From: Corallochytrium limacisporum | Taxonomy: Eukaryota; Opisthokonta | Assembly (NCBI GenBank): GCA_002811645.1 | Contig: PDIP01000002.1 | Span: 69,683-133,682 of the forward strand | Length of the DNA stretch: 64,000 nucleotides | Direction: 5' to 3' | Shown here: in pieces, positions 12,559-22,145 of the stretch | Layout of the letters: each line of letters begins with the position of its first letter | Position numbering within the stretch: the stretch's first letter is position 1 | Notes under the pieces: generated by a model | Seen by the model: only the letters and a program-made list of their open reading frames with translations | Database searches by the model: none | Told to the model about the DNA's origin: nothing | Made by a program: the position numbers and the translations under genes

Positions 12559-13740
12559 ATGGGAAAGGATGGAAAGTTCTTGGGAATCTTCAAACTGAAG
12601 GCCAAGGTTCGCGGGGGCAAGGAGAACAAAGACAAGAAGAAGGGGAGCAAACGGCGATCTTTCCTTGGGGTTTCAATTGGAAGGAGCAAGAGTGATCCCA
12701 GTGTTCCTGATGAGCAGTCGCCAGCGTTGCCAATTCATCGGTCAAACACTACCGGCCCTGAAGACACACTCTCCCCTGTCTCACAATCTAGTAAGCAGAA
12801 AAGCACCGTCCAACAAGATAGGAGCATTCAGAGCGCCAACGAACGCTTCCCGGAGGAGTCAGTTGTGGTTGGCAGTGGCCAACGTGAGGGCAATGAATCC
12901 ACAAGCAAGGGAAAGACCGCACCACCGCGGTTCATACAGGGTGCGCTGAGTGCCAAGTCTGCTTCCAATGGGGATGACACCATCTCTCCGCAGGTCAATG
13001 TGATTAGCTACCGTAACATTAAGCACCGCCGAGGTGCCCGCATGAAAGAACTGTCAGCGGCAATCGAAAACGCTGCCAAAAAGCACAAGGAGGCATGTCA
13101 AAATGGCAATAGCAACGAAACCAGCCATGACATCCATAGTGGGGCTCGTCAGACTGATTCTCAGCGGCTCAGAACCGCTTTGGGTGCGTCGCCGAAGGCC
13201 CAACGTCCGCCGGACTCCTTGACACTAAAAGAAATCTTATCGACAATGGAGACACCGCTAACAGAGTCTGAGGCCTGGGAACTCCTCGCCCGCCTAGTTG
13301 AGGCCACGTTGAAGGCCGAAGGAACGCAATATCCGCTTACCACGGACAACATCTTCATCACAGGGGATCAGGTCATTCTTGGCTGTCACATCGCGGACCC
13401 GGGTGAGAACTTGGATCTATTCCTACCGCCGGAGGCTGAGGAGCACTCTGGGTACACCGCAACAGCTATTGTCTACACTCTGGGTGCCATCATTTGGCAG
13501 GCCTGTGACTACAGCCTTAACGATGACGAAGCACCGGATATGAGTGATGACCTCGAAGAGCTCCTCACAAGAATGACATACGACGACCCCACCAAACGGT
13601 GCAGTCTAAATGAAGTGCGACTAGGGTGCGAAGCAAGCGCCAGGTCTGCTGATGCGAAAGGAGAGACATGCAGCAAATTGGTCGCAGAAGCGCTCGTACT
13701 AGTAAGAATCAATCAGGAGGTTACTGCTGGTACGCAGTGA
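12559..13740 (+). CDS. KIND-domain protein (Spire-like KIND, no WH2 repeats)
   Basis: A 393-residue protein. The ATG at 12559 has a strong context (gcagccATGg) and begins MGKDGKF; the open frame extends upstream only from a GTG. The N-terminal 60 residues are very basic (many Lys), and the middle is Ser/Thr/Gln-rich and probably disordered. Residues about 219-355 match the KIND fold, the non-catalytic kinase C-lobe relative found in Spire, PTPN13 and FRMPD2: a SLTLKEIL start, an AWELL helix, then IVYTLGAIIWQACDYSL, acidic DDLEELLTRMTYDDP and KRCSLNEV. KIND lacks catalytic residues and serves as a protein-docking module; in Spire it binds the formin tail. No WH2 actin-binding repeat or FYVE domain is seen, so this is not a full Spire. 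The stop is 131 bp from the TAF10 stop. A role in formin or membrane-skeleton control is inference. Confidence 0.72.
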   Translation: MGKDGKFLGIFKLKAKVRGGKENKDKKKGSKRRSFLGVSIGRSKSDPSVPDEQSPALPIHRSNTTGPEDTLSPVSQSSKQKSTVQQDRSIQSANERFPEESVVVGSGQREGNESTSKGKTAPPRFIQGALSAKSASNGDDTISPQVNVISYRNIKHRRGARMKELSAAIENAAKKHKEACQNGNSNETSHDIHSGARQTDSQRLRTALGASPKAQRPPDSLTLKEILSTMETPLTESEAWELLARLVEATLKAEGTQYPLTTDNIFITGDQVILGCHIADPGENLDLFLPPEAEEHSGYTATAIVYTLGAIIWQACDYSLNDDEAPDMSDDLEELLTRMTYDDPTKRCSLNEVRLGCEASARSADAKGETCSKLVAEALVLVRINQEVTAGTQ

Positions 13741-13871
13741 AGGAAAACCATGGCAATCACGTTAGTTGGTTGATTCACTCTGGTGGACTTCGCCCCGATT
13801 TGCAAACAATACATATACGATTCTTTAACATTTCTATTTAGGTCACTTCGACAGCAACGTACAACTTTTCT

Positions 13872-14351
13872 TCATTGGCTGTAGTAGGGAGGCTTCTTCA
13901 TGTGCATGCCCTGCGCCTCCAAACCTTTGGCCAAGTCGTCAATGGTCAGTACCATGCGTGCGTTCACCGACGTCATACCGCGCTTGTTCAGCTGCCGATT
14001 CTTGCAGGCCAGCATGGAGTCTTTGGCGACGTCAGTAATAAATTTCTGCGTTGCTAGTGAAATAGTCCGCAACGCGGCAATATCTGTTACATTGCAACCC
14101 GCCCGTTGTAGATAGTACTGGGTTACAGCGTCAGGAATGGCCGGTGCGTAGTCCTGAATGTCGGCCAGAAATTCGGCGAGATCTGCGGGAGTTTCGTCCC
14201 GATCTTCCGGCAGTACCGGGTGATCAGCGGGTACCGACATATCCATAGAGTCATCTTTTCGTTCACCCTTTTCCATTTCACGTTCAATGTCTTCCTCATC
14301 CTCCATTTCCTCCTCCTCTGGCCGATTGGCCGCGGCTTCCCGTTCGTCCAT
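13872..14351 (-). CDS. TAF10: TAF10, histone-fold subunit of TFIID (and SAGA-type complexes)
   Basis: A 159-residue protein starting at the ATG at 14351 (MDEREAAAN); the open frame runs 27 codons further upstream only from a TTG. The N-terminal 50 residues are highly acidic. The C-terminal about 100 residues carry the TAF10 histone fold: a LAEFLADIQDYAPAIPDAVTQYYL segment (given here in part), RAGCNVTD, an ISLATQKFITDVAKD helix and VLTIDDLAKGLEAQG, ending KKPPYY like the human KKPHYF end. TAF10 pairs with TAF3 or TAF8 in TFIID and with SPT7-type subunits in SAGA, so it acts in RNA polymerase II initiation in the nucleus. Length fits compact members of the family. It converges on the KIND gene and lies downstream of PSMA6 on the same strand. 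Confidence 0.93.
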   Translation of the reverse strand: MDEREAAANRPEEEEMEDEEDIEREMEKGERKDDSMDMSVPADHPVLPEDRDETPADLAEFLADIQDYAPAIPDAVTQYYLQRAGCNVTDIAALRTISLATQKFITDVAKDSMLACKNRQLNKRGMTSVNARMVLTIDDLAKGLEAQGMHMKKPPYYSQ

Positions 14352-14839
14352 GGTAGTAATTTTGCGGGTTCCTCGGAACTTAAAAAGTATTACACGATCT
14401 CCAGTCCATGGCACAGACCATGAATGGGCCAACGATATTTCAACTACCTTGTAATGCGAATACAGATAAATTGAACAACTCTAATGTCGAAAGGTTGAAC
14501 AGCAACCCAAGAATACACTAAAATACACACACGAAGGTTGTGCCCCGCTTTCTTCATCCCAGCGCGCCTCCCACATTGCTTGGGGGGGGGGGTTCGGGCA
14601 TTGGGGTTGGTTGTTCTTCACTTCTCCCGCCCTTGTCGAAATTGGTAGTCTGTGGAAGGCGGAAGGCACCCACGGTCAAGAACAACGTGAAGCATTAAAT
14701 CGTTCTGTGATACAGTTTTAAAGGATCTCGTCTTTTTATTTTTGGATGCGGCTGGATTCCTGTATGATGGCCTCAACACTTAAACATGCTATGAACTAAG
14801 ACGACGCCTACAGGAAATAAGGGCTTTCACTGTTGACTC
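14352..14839. other. Intergenic between PSMA6 3' end and TAF10 5' end
   Basis: About 490 bp with no gene. It contains a G11 tract at 14582-14592 and should include the TAF10 promoter and the PSMA6 3' untranslated region, both on the minus strand. No clear TATA box was identified. Confidence 0.5.
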
Positions 14840-15710
14840 TTAGTCCTTGTCTGCAATGTCCTGCAGATGCTTGTCTACCTCATCCTCGGGCAGAATGCGG
14901 AATTTAGGGGTTTCAGCCGTGACCACTGCGACCTCAATCTCTTTGGGACTGAGATCGACAGCAAGGACTGTTGAGATGGTGGTGATGGCAAGCTCCACAG
15001 TCTCAGTGTAAGTCAGATTCGAGTCACTGGCCTTCTTCAGCTTCTTTTCTAAAAAGTTTGTGGCTTCGGTCTGCTTGACACCAGCACTTGTTGCCCGGTA
15101 CCCGATGAAATATCCCGCAGGATCACACTTAAAGAGCTGAGGACCACGCTCATCATCAATGGAAATGAGTATCATTGCTGTTGGAAGGAAAGTAAAAGTA
15201 GCAATAGAAAGTCAGTTAGAGAAGCCTGCTCAAGACGACAGGTAGTGGAAGATAATTCTACACTTGTCCAGAAGATACAACATAACAATCATAATACTTA
15301 CAGCATCCAAGAGGCCTCATGGCAGCCTGCTGGGTAAAAATTTGAGAAGTGTCGCCAATGCGCTTGGCCAACTGATCGACAGGGATATCGTAACCATACT
15401 GGTACTTGAATTCTGCAGCTTCGTAGCGCGCACGCTGCACCTGTGCCCTTGCATCTGCAATCATTCCCGTCATGACGCAACCAATCTTATCTGTGATGGC
15501 AAACAGATGGGTGACAGTGGAAGGATCCAGCAATTTATCAGGAATCTTCTTCTGAGTAACTACACAACAAGAGTCCTTACCCCGCACACCAATAGAGGTA
15601 AGGCCACCAGCACTCATGGCCTTGAAGGCGTATTCGACCTGGTACAAACGACCCTCAGGACTGAAAATAGTAATATGCCGGTCATAACCGGCGCTCGATC
15701 CCCTAGCCAT
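14840..15710 (-). CDS. PSMA6: PSMA6, proteasome 20S subunit alpha type 6 (two exons)
   Basis: A two-exon gene encoding 248 residues (human 246). Exon 1 is 15710-15302 and exon 2 is 15177-14840. Translation starts [20 protein letters not shown], the N-terminal alpha-type signature that gates the proteasome core, and runs through [15 protein letters not shown] and GCVMTGM to AAMRPLGC. Exon 2 resumes [22 protein letters not shown], followed by [14 protein letters not shown] and [15 protein letters not shown]. Every block aligns with animal and fungal PSMA6. Splicing joins Gly-Cys to Ser-Met-Ile-Leu in frame (409 nt, phase 1). PSMA6 forms part of the outer alpha ring and is non-catalytic. Without splicing, the first frame runs into a stop 15 codons past the junction. 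The gene is divergent from ZFPL1. Confidence 0.95.
15178..15301 (-). other. Spliceosomal intron in PSMA6 (124 nt)
   Basis: On the minus strand the intron begins GTAAGT and ends CAACAG, both close to consensus. Removing it restores the PSMA6 frame exactly, giving GC-S-MILI across the joint where human has GC-C-MILI. It is the only clear intron in the window. Confidence 0.92.
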
Positions 15711-16579
15711 GGTTAAAGTTGTATTTGTGCCAACAGCCCGACGCTTCGTTTCAAGCTATTGCCTGCCAAAGCGCCAAAACACTAGCATGGACAGATCGAT
15801 TTGCAGCTCCCAAATACCAGCAAAGCATTCTTAATGCCACGCCATTAGCCAACAAACTGGCTTTCCTGCTAACGGGAACGGGACCGAGCAAATCAGGGTA
15901 TCCAATTGCACAGTTTAGTCGGGCTGTTAAGCACACACCACCGAGCGCCAGCTACCCTTCCGTGCTCCGGAAAAGCACCGTGTTGTTCCTTTGCTGCTGT
16001 GACCCAAACGCCAGCGGTCAGTGAAAGGAAACGAGAAGGAAAACACGGCGAGGGTGAGGACAACGGAAAAAGCCAGTACAATCTCAGTACTGGTACTCTG
16101 GAAGCGCCACATCACTCTTCCGTCTCCAGCTTTCCAGTCGTAAATGTACAGCGTCCGTACGGAGTGCCCCAACGGTGATATTTTTCCATAGTGAACATAC
16201 CGCAGTCATAGTAAATGTACCAGATTTGGCGGGCGCAGGGGGTTTCAAACAAAAAACAGTCCACTGCAGTACGCACTGCTCTGTTGACCGCGAGGAATCC
16301 AGCGCGAACAGTCGCCAGGGGGAGTGGGACGACATCCAGGGCCTTCGGGAAACGGAGGCAAAGCGGAGACAATTTAAGGTTTGATTCTGCATGTGATGGG
16401 TTACTTCAATCAGGTAGTTGATGCATGTGTGTGTGTGTAAGGCTGTAAACAAACAAGAACTAGATCTAACTCAGCGAAAATTCCGGGACGAAAGTATGTA
16501 GTTTGATGGACCTCGGGTGAACTACACGTGATAGGTTACACACAATCAAATGGAGGTTTAAGCAAAGAGACGCACAAAC
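15711..16579. other. Divergent promoter region PSMA6 / ZFPL1
   Basis: About 870 bp between two divergent housekeeping genes, with no recognisable open frame. A (TG)n run lies around 16423-16437. It should hold two promoters; no TATA box, CCAAT box or known proteasome-type element was recognised with confidence. Confidence 0.5.
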
Positions 16580-17281
16580 ATGGGTCTGTGTAAGTGTCGC
16601 GTGGTAACCAACCTTTTTTGCTTCGAGCACAAGGTCAATGTGTGTGAAAATTGTCTGATGCAAGACCATGCCAACTGCATAGTCAAGTCATATGTGCAAT
16701 GGCTGCAGGACAGTGACTATGATACGGATTGCGGAATCTGTCGGAGGCCCATCGGAGATGGCAGGGAGACAGTCCGACTTCTCTGCTATGACATTTTTCA
16801 CTGGGAATGCTTAAACAATTATGCAGCTTCACTACCCTTCACAACTGCACCTGCGGGCTACACATGCCCAAAGTGCAATAAATCCATCATTCCTTCGCAG
16901 CACTCTGCGTCGCCAGTTGCAGTGGCTCTGAAGGAGAAATTACAGCGGTCAGAATGGTCCCGGAGATTGATGGGCGTCATGGAATCAGCAGCGGCAGGGA
17001 CGGGTCTGGGGGGAGATGTTGGTATCATGGAGAAGCCCCAAAGTACAGCGATCGACATGGGAGCTCCGCAGCATTCAACCGGACTACAGACTGGAAATGG
17101 AAGTGGACTGCCGAGTCGCCTTGCAGGCAAAAACAGTAAGCCTGAAGTGTTGGAAGACAATAGGGGTTTTGTGCGAAAATATCTCTGGTTTGTCAGGGAC
17201 CGCTCGGTACAGCGTATCGGCATCTTGACAGGTGCGCTTGGCCTCGGGTACTATGTACTCTTCATGGGGGCGGGATCATAG
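16580..17281 (+). CDS. ZFPL1: ZFPL1, Golgi zinc-finger membrane protein
   Basis: A 233-residue protein. It opens [20 protein letters not shown], nearly the same as animal ZFPL1, with a B-box-like zinc finger (about 1-43) followed by [12 protein letters not shown] and a RING-like finger (about 52-100: [30 protein letters not shown]). The middle is variable and low in complexity. One hydrophobic helix near the end (about 211-230) would anchor the tail. In animals ZFPL1 is a cis-Golgi membrane protein that binds GM130 and supports Golgi architecture and ER-Golgi transport; its fingers face the cytosol. The human protein is longer (about 310 residues), the difference lying in the middle. ATG 16580 is fixed by conservation of the first residues. 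The stop lies 108 bp from the next convergent gene. Confidence 0.94.
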   Translation: MGLCKCRVVTNLFCFEHKVNVCENCLMQDHANCIVKSYVQWLQDSDYDTDCGICRRPIGDGRETVRLLCYDIFHWECLNNYAASLPFTTAPAGYTCPKCNKSIIPSQHSASPVAVALKEKLQRSEWSRRLMGVMESAAAGTGLGGDVGIMEKPQSTAIDMGAPQHSTGLQTGNGSGLPSRLAGKNSKPEVLEDNRGFVRKYLWFVRDRSVQRIGILTGALGLGYYVLFMGAGS

Positions 17282-17389
17282 GGCTGTAATGTCGAATTGA
17301 AGCATAAAAAGTCTTAACAGGGTTTGTGAATAGACGACATCATAGTAATAATGAAATTGTGTTAGAGTAGATACACGACTGTTCACGAT

Positions 17390-17769
17390 TCATGCGGCCA
17401 CAAGTCTCTGCGCTCGCGTCTCGATGGCAAAGATGGCATGGGCAATGAAGCTAATGTACGACGTAAACAAGATTGCACCTGACAGCCGTGACCATTTCTT
17501 GATGCCACTTTCCCTTGAGTACACATGCACAATGAAGAGCTGTACATGCCAGCCAGAATGGCCAGAGTGATGGACAAATCCCATGCCTCAACGAAGTCAA
17601 AGGGTGAGTCTACCTCGAAGGTCCGAACGATGTTGAAGACCAAGAGAACTACCCTCAGAGTAGTCAGGGCACCTCCGATATAGACAAAGGCAACATTTTG
17701 TTGGAATTCACGCTCATTACGTGACTCCTGAGCTGATTTGCTGCCTGGATCAAGTACATTTCCCTTCAT
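17390..17769 (-). pseudogene. Small three-helix membrane protein with an apparent -1 frameshift
   Basis: From the ATG at 17769 one frame reads MKGNVLDPGS and two hydrophobic segments, up to LAILAGMY near 17541. It then degrades into a Cys/Arg/Ser-rich stretch ending at 17383. Exactly there the overlapping minus frame takes over with QLFIVHVYSRESGIKKW and a third hydrophobic segment (ILFTSYISFIAHAIFAI), ending at a TGA at 17390. Reading tyr-gln-leu across one slipped base gives a coherent protein of about 126 residues with three membrane helices. The break could be a base missing from the assembly, a true lesion, or a programmed shift; no convincing GT-AG intron resolves it. I do not recognise the family. 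It is typed as pseudogene only because the frame is broken. It converges on ZFPL1. Confidence 0.55.
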
Positions 17770-18617
17770 ATCTTTAGATCACTTTCGTATTATTGAGTTC
17801 TGTGCCCATCTATCATAGGGAATTTCTTGGCACGACATCTTGCCTGAGTAGCTTGTGTATGAGACAATGCATTGAATTGTGATCGATGTGACAGGTGCTT
17901 GAGAGAGCGAAACCAATGTATTTTCAATCGTTCGGGGATCGGCCTGCGCAGACTCCGCAATCTTATGACAGCCACAGACCCACCTTCTCCATGGTCGCAA
18001 AGGTTTCCAGGAGGCACCCCCGGATGTCCGGCCCGTATATCATAATTATGTCACAGCTCGGCCCGCAGCGAGTACCCTCCAGTCGCGTACATTTGCTGCC
18101 AGGGGCAAGGACAGTAAAGTAGCAAAGCAAATTTTTTCTTCTTCTTCGGACTCTGGTGCGTTTGGCCGTCGCTTCTTAGGGGTGAGTTGGCGCTTTGGAT
18201 ATAGTGAATCTATAGAAGTCCAGACCACACATTCCCTTCCCAGTTGTTGTTGGATTGGGTCTCCGCACCCCGGTGCAGTAGTGGGAGTATGTACACTGCA
18301 GCGAGTCAGGAAGAAACGAAATGAATCAGTCGTAGGAAGACACCACTGTGCAAACGTTCCAGTAGGAAAGGAGAGTTTCCTAAACTAGTCGTGTCATTGT
18401 GTGCTGTGAAGGACGAAGCATGAGGAGCATGTTCTCTGCACAAAATTACGGCAACATTTAATGCGTAAATTGAGTCTCTTGAAGGTAATACTACAGCGCT
18501 AGCGTTGGAATTGTCAGGAATAACCTACTTTGGACATGCTCGATAACAAATCGATGCACAGAAAGAGAACCTGTCCCACAGAAAAACTCACCGCAAATTA
18601 CACATTAACTCATAAAT
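17770..18617. other. Intergenic, 848 bp
   Basis: A gap upstream of both the small membrane protein (minus) and VTI1 (plus). Only short frames of 60-75 codons are present, with no domain pattern. Likely promoter sequence; nothing specific was recognised. Confidence 0.45.
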
Positions 18618-19313
18618 ATGGCTTCCTCGGAACTCTTCGAAGCGTATGAAGAAGAGGTCGATGACCTCCTTCGCCAGTGCGAACAGCAGTTTCAGCAGAA
18701 TGTGGTTAACGCCAGTGGAGAGCGTCAGCGGCAGTATGGACGGGACTTGGAGCGCAGGCTGAATGAGTGCGAAGATTCCCTGAATCACTTGGAAATGGAA
18801 TTAAAGGTACAGCCTGCCCAACATAGACATCGTTTGGAAGAGCGTGTGCGGTCCTACAAGCAGCGCCACCAGGCACTCAAGAGCAAGGTTGCAAATACAC
18901 TCGTTGGCCAGGGTGGTCCTGGTCGCCAACCCCAGAATCGAGGCGATCTACTCGGCCTGGAGGAACAGAACATGGGGTACGAGAGCCCTCTGGATCGTCC
19001 AGATGACCGTCGTCAGCGTCTTGTGCAGGCCACAGACACCATGAACCAGTCCTCTGGTCGGATTCTGAATTCTCAGCGCCTGGCGGCTGAATCGGAACAG
19101 ATTGGTGTAGACATTCTCAACAGTCTCGGAGAGCAGCGCAGCACCATTGAACGTACAGGTCGCCATTTGGATGAGGCTGATGAAGAACTCGGCCAGGCAT
19201 CTAGAGTCCTGCGGACCATGAAAAGGCGTGTTTTGGGGACAAAGGTAATCAGGTATCTGCTCATTGCCCTAGTACTGCTGCTGATTGCTTTGATCATCTA
19301 CATTGCAATCTAA
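18618..19313 (+). CDS. VTI1: Vti1-type Qb-SNARE
   Basis: A 231-residue tail-anchored SNARE for Golgi, endosome and vacuole/lysosome fusion. The N-terminal about 95 residues are helical and charged (SSELFEAYEEEVDDLLRQC), matching the Vti1 Habc-type domain. A Gly/Pro/Gln-rich linker follows, then a SNARE motif (about 140-205): the ILNSLGEQRSTIERTGRHL core and LDEADEELGQASRVLRTM, as in VTI1A/B and yeast Vti1. KRRVLGTK precedes a single C-terminal membrane helix (about 209-230) ending two residues later. Length is close to human VTI1A/B (217 and 232). A Gln-Arg pair sits at or next to the central ionic layer. The ATG at 18618 (aaatATGg) is the only sensible start. The next gene is 1.75 kb downstream on the same strand. 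Confidence 0.93.
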   Translation: MASSELFEAYEEEVDDLLRQCEQQFQQNVVNASGERQRQYGRDLERRLNECEDSLNHLEMELKVQPAQHRHRLEERVRSYKQRHQALKSKVANTLVGQGGPGRQPQNRGDLLGLEEQNMGYESPLDRPDDRRQRLVQATDTMNQSSGRILNSQRLAAESEQIGVDILNSLGEQRSTIERTGRHLDEADEELGQASRVLRTMKRRVLGTKVIRYLLIALVLLLIALIIYIAI

Positions 19314-19943
19314 GTTTCATAGACCACTGTGGTTGTTTCGGCTGCAAATCTCAACATTTCTATTGCAGACGTCGGAAACCGTTCATCTTCCGACATATAT
19401 CACAACACCCTCCCAACTGGGAATATCAGGATGGAGCACAACCGGTGCCACCATGATATTCCCGTGCTTTTTCAGTTTGTGAACGTATAGTCATCGGGGG
19501 TCTATTTCCGGACATATGGTGCGTGTTTAGGCCGATACGAAGTCAGCGTTCACTCTGACCACGTTTGCTGACTTTCTCCGTTTCCCCTCTCTGTACTGCA
19601 CCGAAGCGCAATCAGTACACGCGCTCGGTCGACTACTGCTACAGTTTCCGCTAAACAGATGGCATGGATAGGATGGTGTGTCGCTGAAGCCTTGGTGGCC
19701 ACCCGGGCGCCATGTTCAAGAGCCCCACACTTACGTCAGCAATGATTGACGACACAGTGCTAGTAATGCGCATGATATCCTGACTGACTATCCGGGCTCT
19801 CACTCACTCCCAACTTCTGACTTGAATCCCACCATCGAGGGATTTGGGCTTGTAACCGCCAACCGTACTGTGTCCAACACGTAGACGGCCACAGCCTTAT
19901 CTGGGTTCCTGACCAGCGTTTCGTCCGTCCGGTGTTCTTCATC

Positions 19944-19972
19944 ATTTTGGCGGGAATGATCAATATTTCAAC
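19944..19972 (+). repeat. 29-nt direct repeat, copy 1, with E2F-like core
   Basis: Identical over 29 nt to 20196-20224. The copy contains TTTTGGCGGGAA (19945-19956), which matches the animal/plant E2F-DP consensus, followed by ATCAATATTT (19959-19968). The flanking bases differ between the copies, so this is a bounded duplication or two constrained sites rather than one long duplication. Confidence 0.8.
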
Positions 19973-20195
19973 GTAACAACGAATAGTTTCACTATGGCAG
20001 CGGCCCTGCTTTTATTTTTTTAATCCTCCATTCCCGGTGTCCCCGTGTCACTTAGACGCACACAAACACAGCGAACTAAGGGCAGAATGGTCAGAACCAT
20101 GGTAGGTTTCACACCGCATAACCATTTCGGGTTCGAAAGTGTGCACTTTCTGGACCCTTTTCCGCTCCCATATTTCGCTCCAAACACTCTCCAGA

Positions 20196-20224
20196 ATTTT
20201 GGCGGGAATGATCAATATTTCAAC
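20196..20224 (+). repeat. 29-nt direct repeat, copy 2, with E2F-like core
   Basis: Second copy, starting 252 bp after copy 1 and about 840 bp upstream of the F-box gene start. The E2F-like core is at 20197-20208 and the ATCAATATTT core at 20211-20220. Regulatory function is inferred from the consensus match and the duplication. Confidence 0.8.
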
Positions 20225-21062
20225 CGAACGACCAAATTTGCTCTTGTTCCCGAGGGCAGCAACGCGGTTCCGTAGAAAACGAGAGGCTGAAGTCGAAGGG
20301 TGCTCCTTGGCGAGAAATCAATCCGTGCCGCGAAACCCACACTCCAACTGTTCCCCCCCCCCACACCCCTGCTCGGGGGTCTCATAGTAGGCGACTCCAC
20401 CCGTACTCGACACAAATAGGATGTTTATTGGAAGGAACACTTGCATAGAGTTAGAAACAAGGCCATCCCAACGGTAGGGTTTGCAAGCGGAAAGGAATTT
20501 TTTTTAACAACAGTTGGCCGGCCCCCTGCTCAGGCAGGGAAAACGATTCCCGGAGTTTAGGGGACAGAGAGGGGCGGGGGAAGAGTGCCGCTTTTGTCCA
20601 ATCCCCACTTTCCCTCCCGGTTTCTCCGCCCTCTCCGCTGCGCTCTGGTGAGTGTTTGCTTCTTCACAACCAAAAGACCCGCCGTTGACGCAAGAGAGGA
20701 GGAAATAAAAAAAATACGAGCGGGGTTTGGTGGGTTTTTGTATCTTTAGAAACTGCCCGGTGTGTAGTTCTGAGCGATGAGTTCGCGGTTGTCTTGTCGA
20801 AGTTCCAGACTATCCTCCATCATCTTGCTTGTCTCTATTGCCTTTCCCTTCTAGCTGATGGCCGTGTCCAGGTTACGTACTGTAGAAAACTCTGCCTTTC
20901 TGACGGAAACGGAACGAGAGTGGCGGGTAGCCATGGATCCGACATCCTTGCACCAGTCACCATGAGAGGGTACATAGGACATCTCCTGCTGTTGTATTTC
21001 TGCAAATGACATGTATCTGTGTCTAACTCTTGTCATATAGCAACATACAAACATACATCAAC

Positions 21063-22025
21063 ATGGAGAACGGTAGACCTCTAAAGAGGCAGCGAATTGG
21101 TGGTCCTGAGGTCGTGACCCCCATTCAAAAGTTGCCTGATGAGACTCTGCACCATATCTTCTCCTACCTGGATGTGGAGAGCTTGTTAAACTGCTCCGAG
21201 GTCTCCAGAGACTGGGCACGCGTGGCAAAGACTTCATCGCTCTGGTCTCGGTGCTCGATCACACTCTCGGATAGCGAGTTGTCAAAGAATTCGGTGCTGA
21301 ACAAGGCTGTCAGCAATTTCGGGGCCCAGATTGAGGCAATCGAGCACTTGGAACTCAGGAGCCCAATTCGAGGGGATGTCTGGTTCCAAAATGACATGTT
21401 TTCCTCTATGATTGAGGTACAGGAGCCGGAGAACGATGGATTCATTGAGACTCTGAGGAGCGGTTTATGCAATCTGAAAACATTTGAGGCAGATGGAGCT
21501 GCTTGGATGGGGAAAACTCAGGAACTGATCGCAATACTTGAAGGCTGCAACAGTCTCGAGACTGTACGCCTAGATAATGCTAAGTGTCTAACCACGACAA
21601 TGTTTGAGGTCATGTGTGAGAACAATCCTGACCTTCACACTGTCTCCCTGAACAACACTAATGTACTTGATTCCGGCCTGCATAGTCTAACAGAGTCCGA
21701 TTGCAAGCTGCGGGAGGTAAATCTTAACAAGTGCATTTCCATATCGCTGGACATGCTTGAGCAGTTCATTCGAAAGAAGGGGAAGTACTTAGAGAGACTC
21801 AGCATCGCCAGCCATGAAATCGGTCTGGACCTTATCACACTAATCAAAGAGAGTTGTCCGAACCTGAAGGAACTCGATGTGCGCTACTGTACAAATTTAC
21901 TTAGCGTAGACCTTCAGTGCCTGGACGGTGTTACCGTGCAGGAAAACTGTGCTCTGTACGATGACAGCCCCGAATCCATCCGTGCGTATGTCGACCTCCT
22001 GACTCGCTCCGCCCATGTGTACTAG
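21063..22025 (+). CDS. F-box protein with leucine-rich repeats (FBXL-like)
   Basis: A 320-residue protein starting at the ATG at 21063 (catcaacATGg). The frame is open 11 codons further upstream, but only from a TTG. The F-box is at about 20-65: IQKLPDETLHHIFSYLDVESLL, CSEVSRDWARVAKTSSLW (given in part). It would bind Skp1 in an SCF ubiquitin ligase. Residues about 90-300 carry degenerate amphipathic leucine-rich repeats, with C-N-L/L-x-x-L-x-L spacing (CNSLETVRLDNAKCLTT, NPDLHTVSLNNTNV, CPNLKELDVRYCTNL). This resembles the FBXL/AMN1 class, whose LRRs hold substrates. The substrate is unknown. It converges on the next gene with 120 bp between stops. An orthologue cannot be named. Confidence 0.82.
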   Translation: MENGRPLKRQRIGGPEVVTPIQKLPDETLHHIFSYLDVESLLNCSEVSRDWARVAKTSSLWSRCSITLSDSELSKNSVLNKAVSNFGAQIEAIEHLELRSPIRGDVWFQNDMFSSMIEVQEPENDGFIETLRSGLCNLKTFEADGAAWMGKTQELIAILEGCNSLETVRLDNAKCLTTTMFEVMCENNPDLHTVSLNNTNVLDSGLHSLTESDCKLREVNLNKCISISLDMLEQFIRKKGKYLERLSIASHEIGLDLITLIKESCPNLKELDVRYCTNLLSVDLQCLDGVTVQENCALYDDSPESIRAYVDLLTRSAHVY

Positions 22026-22145
22026 CTCCAATATCTCAGTCGAACTTAAAGAATCCCAAAGCAAACCATGATCATCAATACATACATATCAATACGAAAT
22101 CTCGAACGTTCATTCAGTGCTTGAAGCGATCTGTTGAAATTGTTT

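Larger units (their letters stand above)
19314..21062. other. 1.75-kb gene-free stretch
   Basis: Lies between VTI1 and the F-box gene, both on the plus strand. Frames are short and overlapping with no domain match. It contains the 29-nt exact direct repeat listed separately, a C10 tract at 20353-20362, and purine/pyrimidine-rich patches around 20520-20720. It should hold the VTI1 3' end and the F-box gene promoter. Confidence 0.5.

Noticed and set aside
17541-17546. A possible tiny intron explaining the frame change in the small membrane protein
   Set aside because: The local GTACAG is only 6 nt and a multiple of three, so removing it would not fix the frame; no other GT-AG pair gives a natural join.
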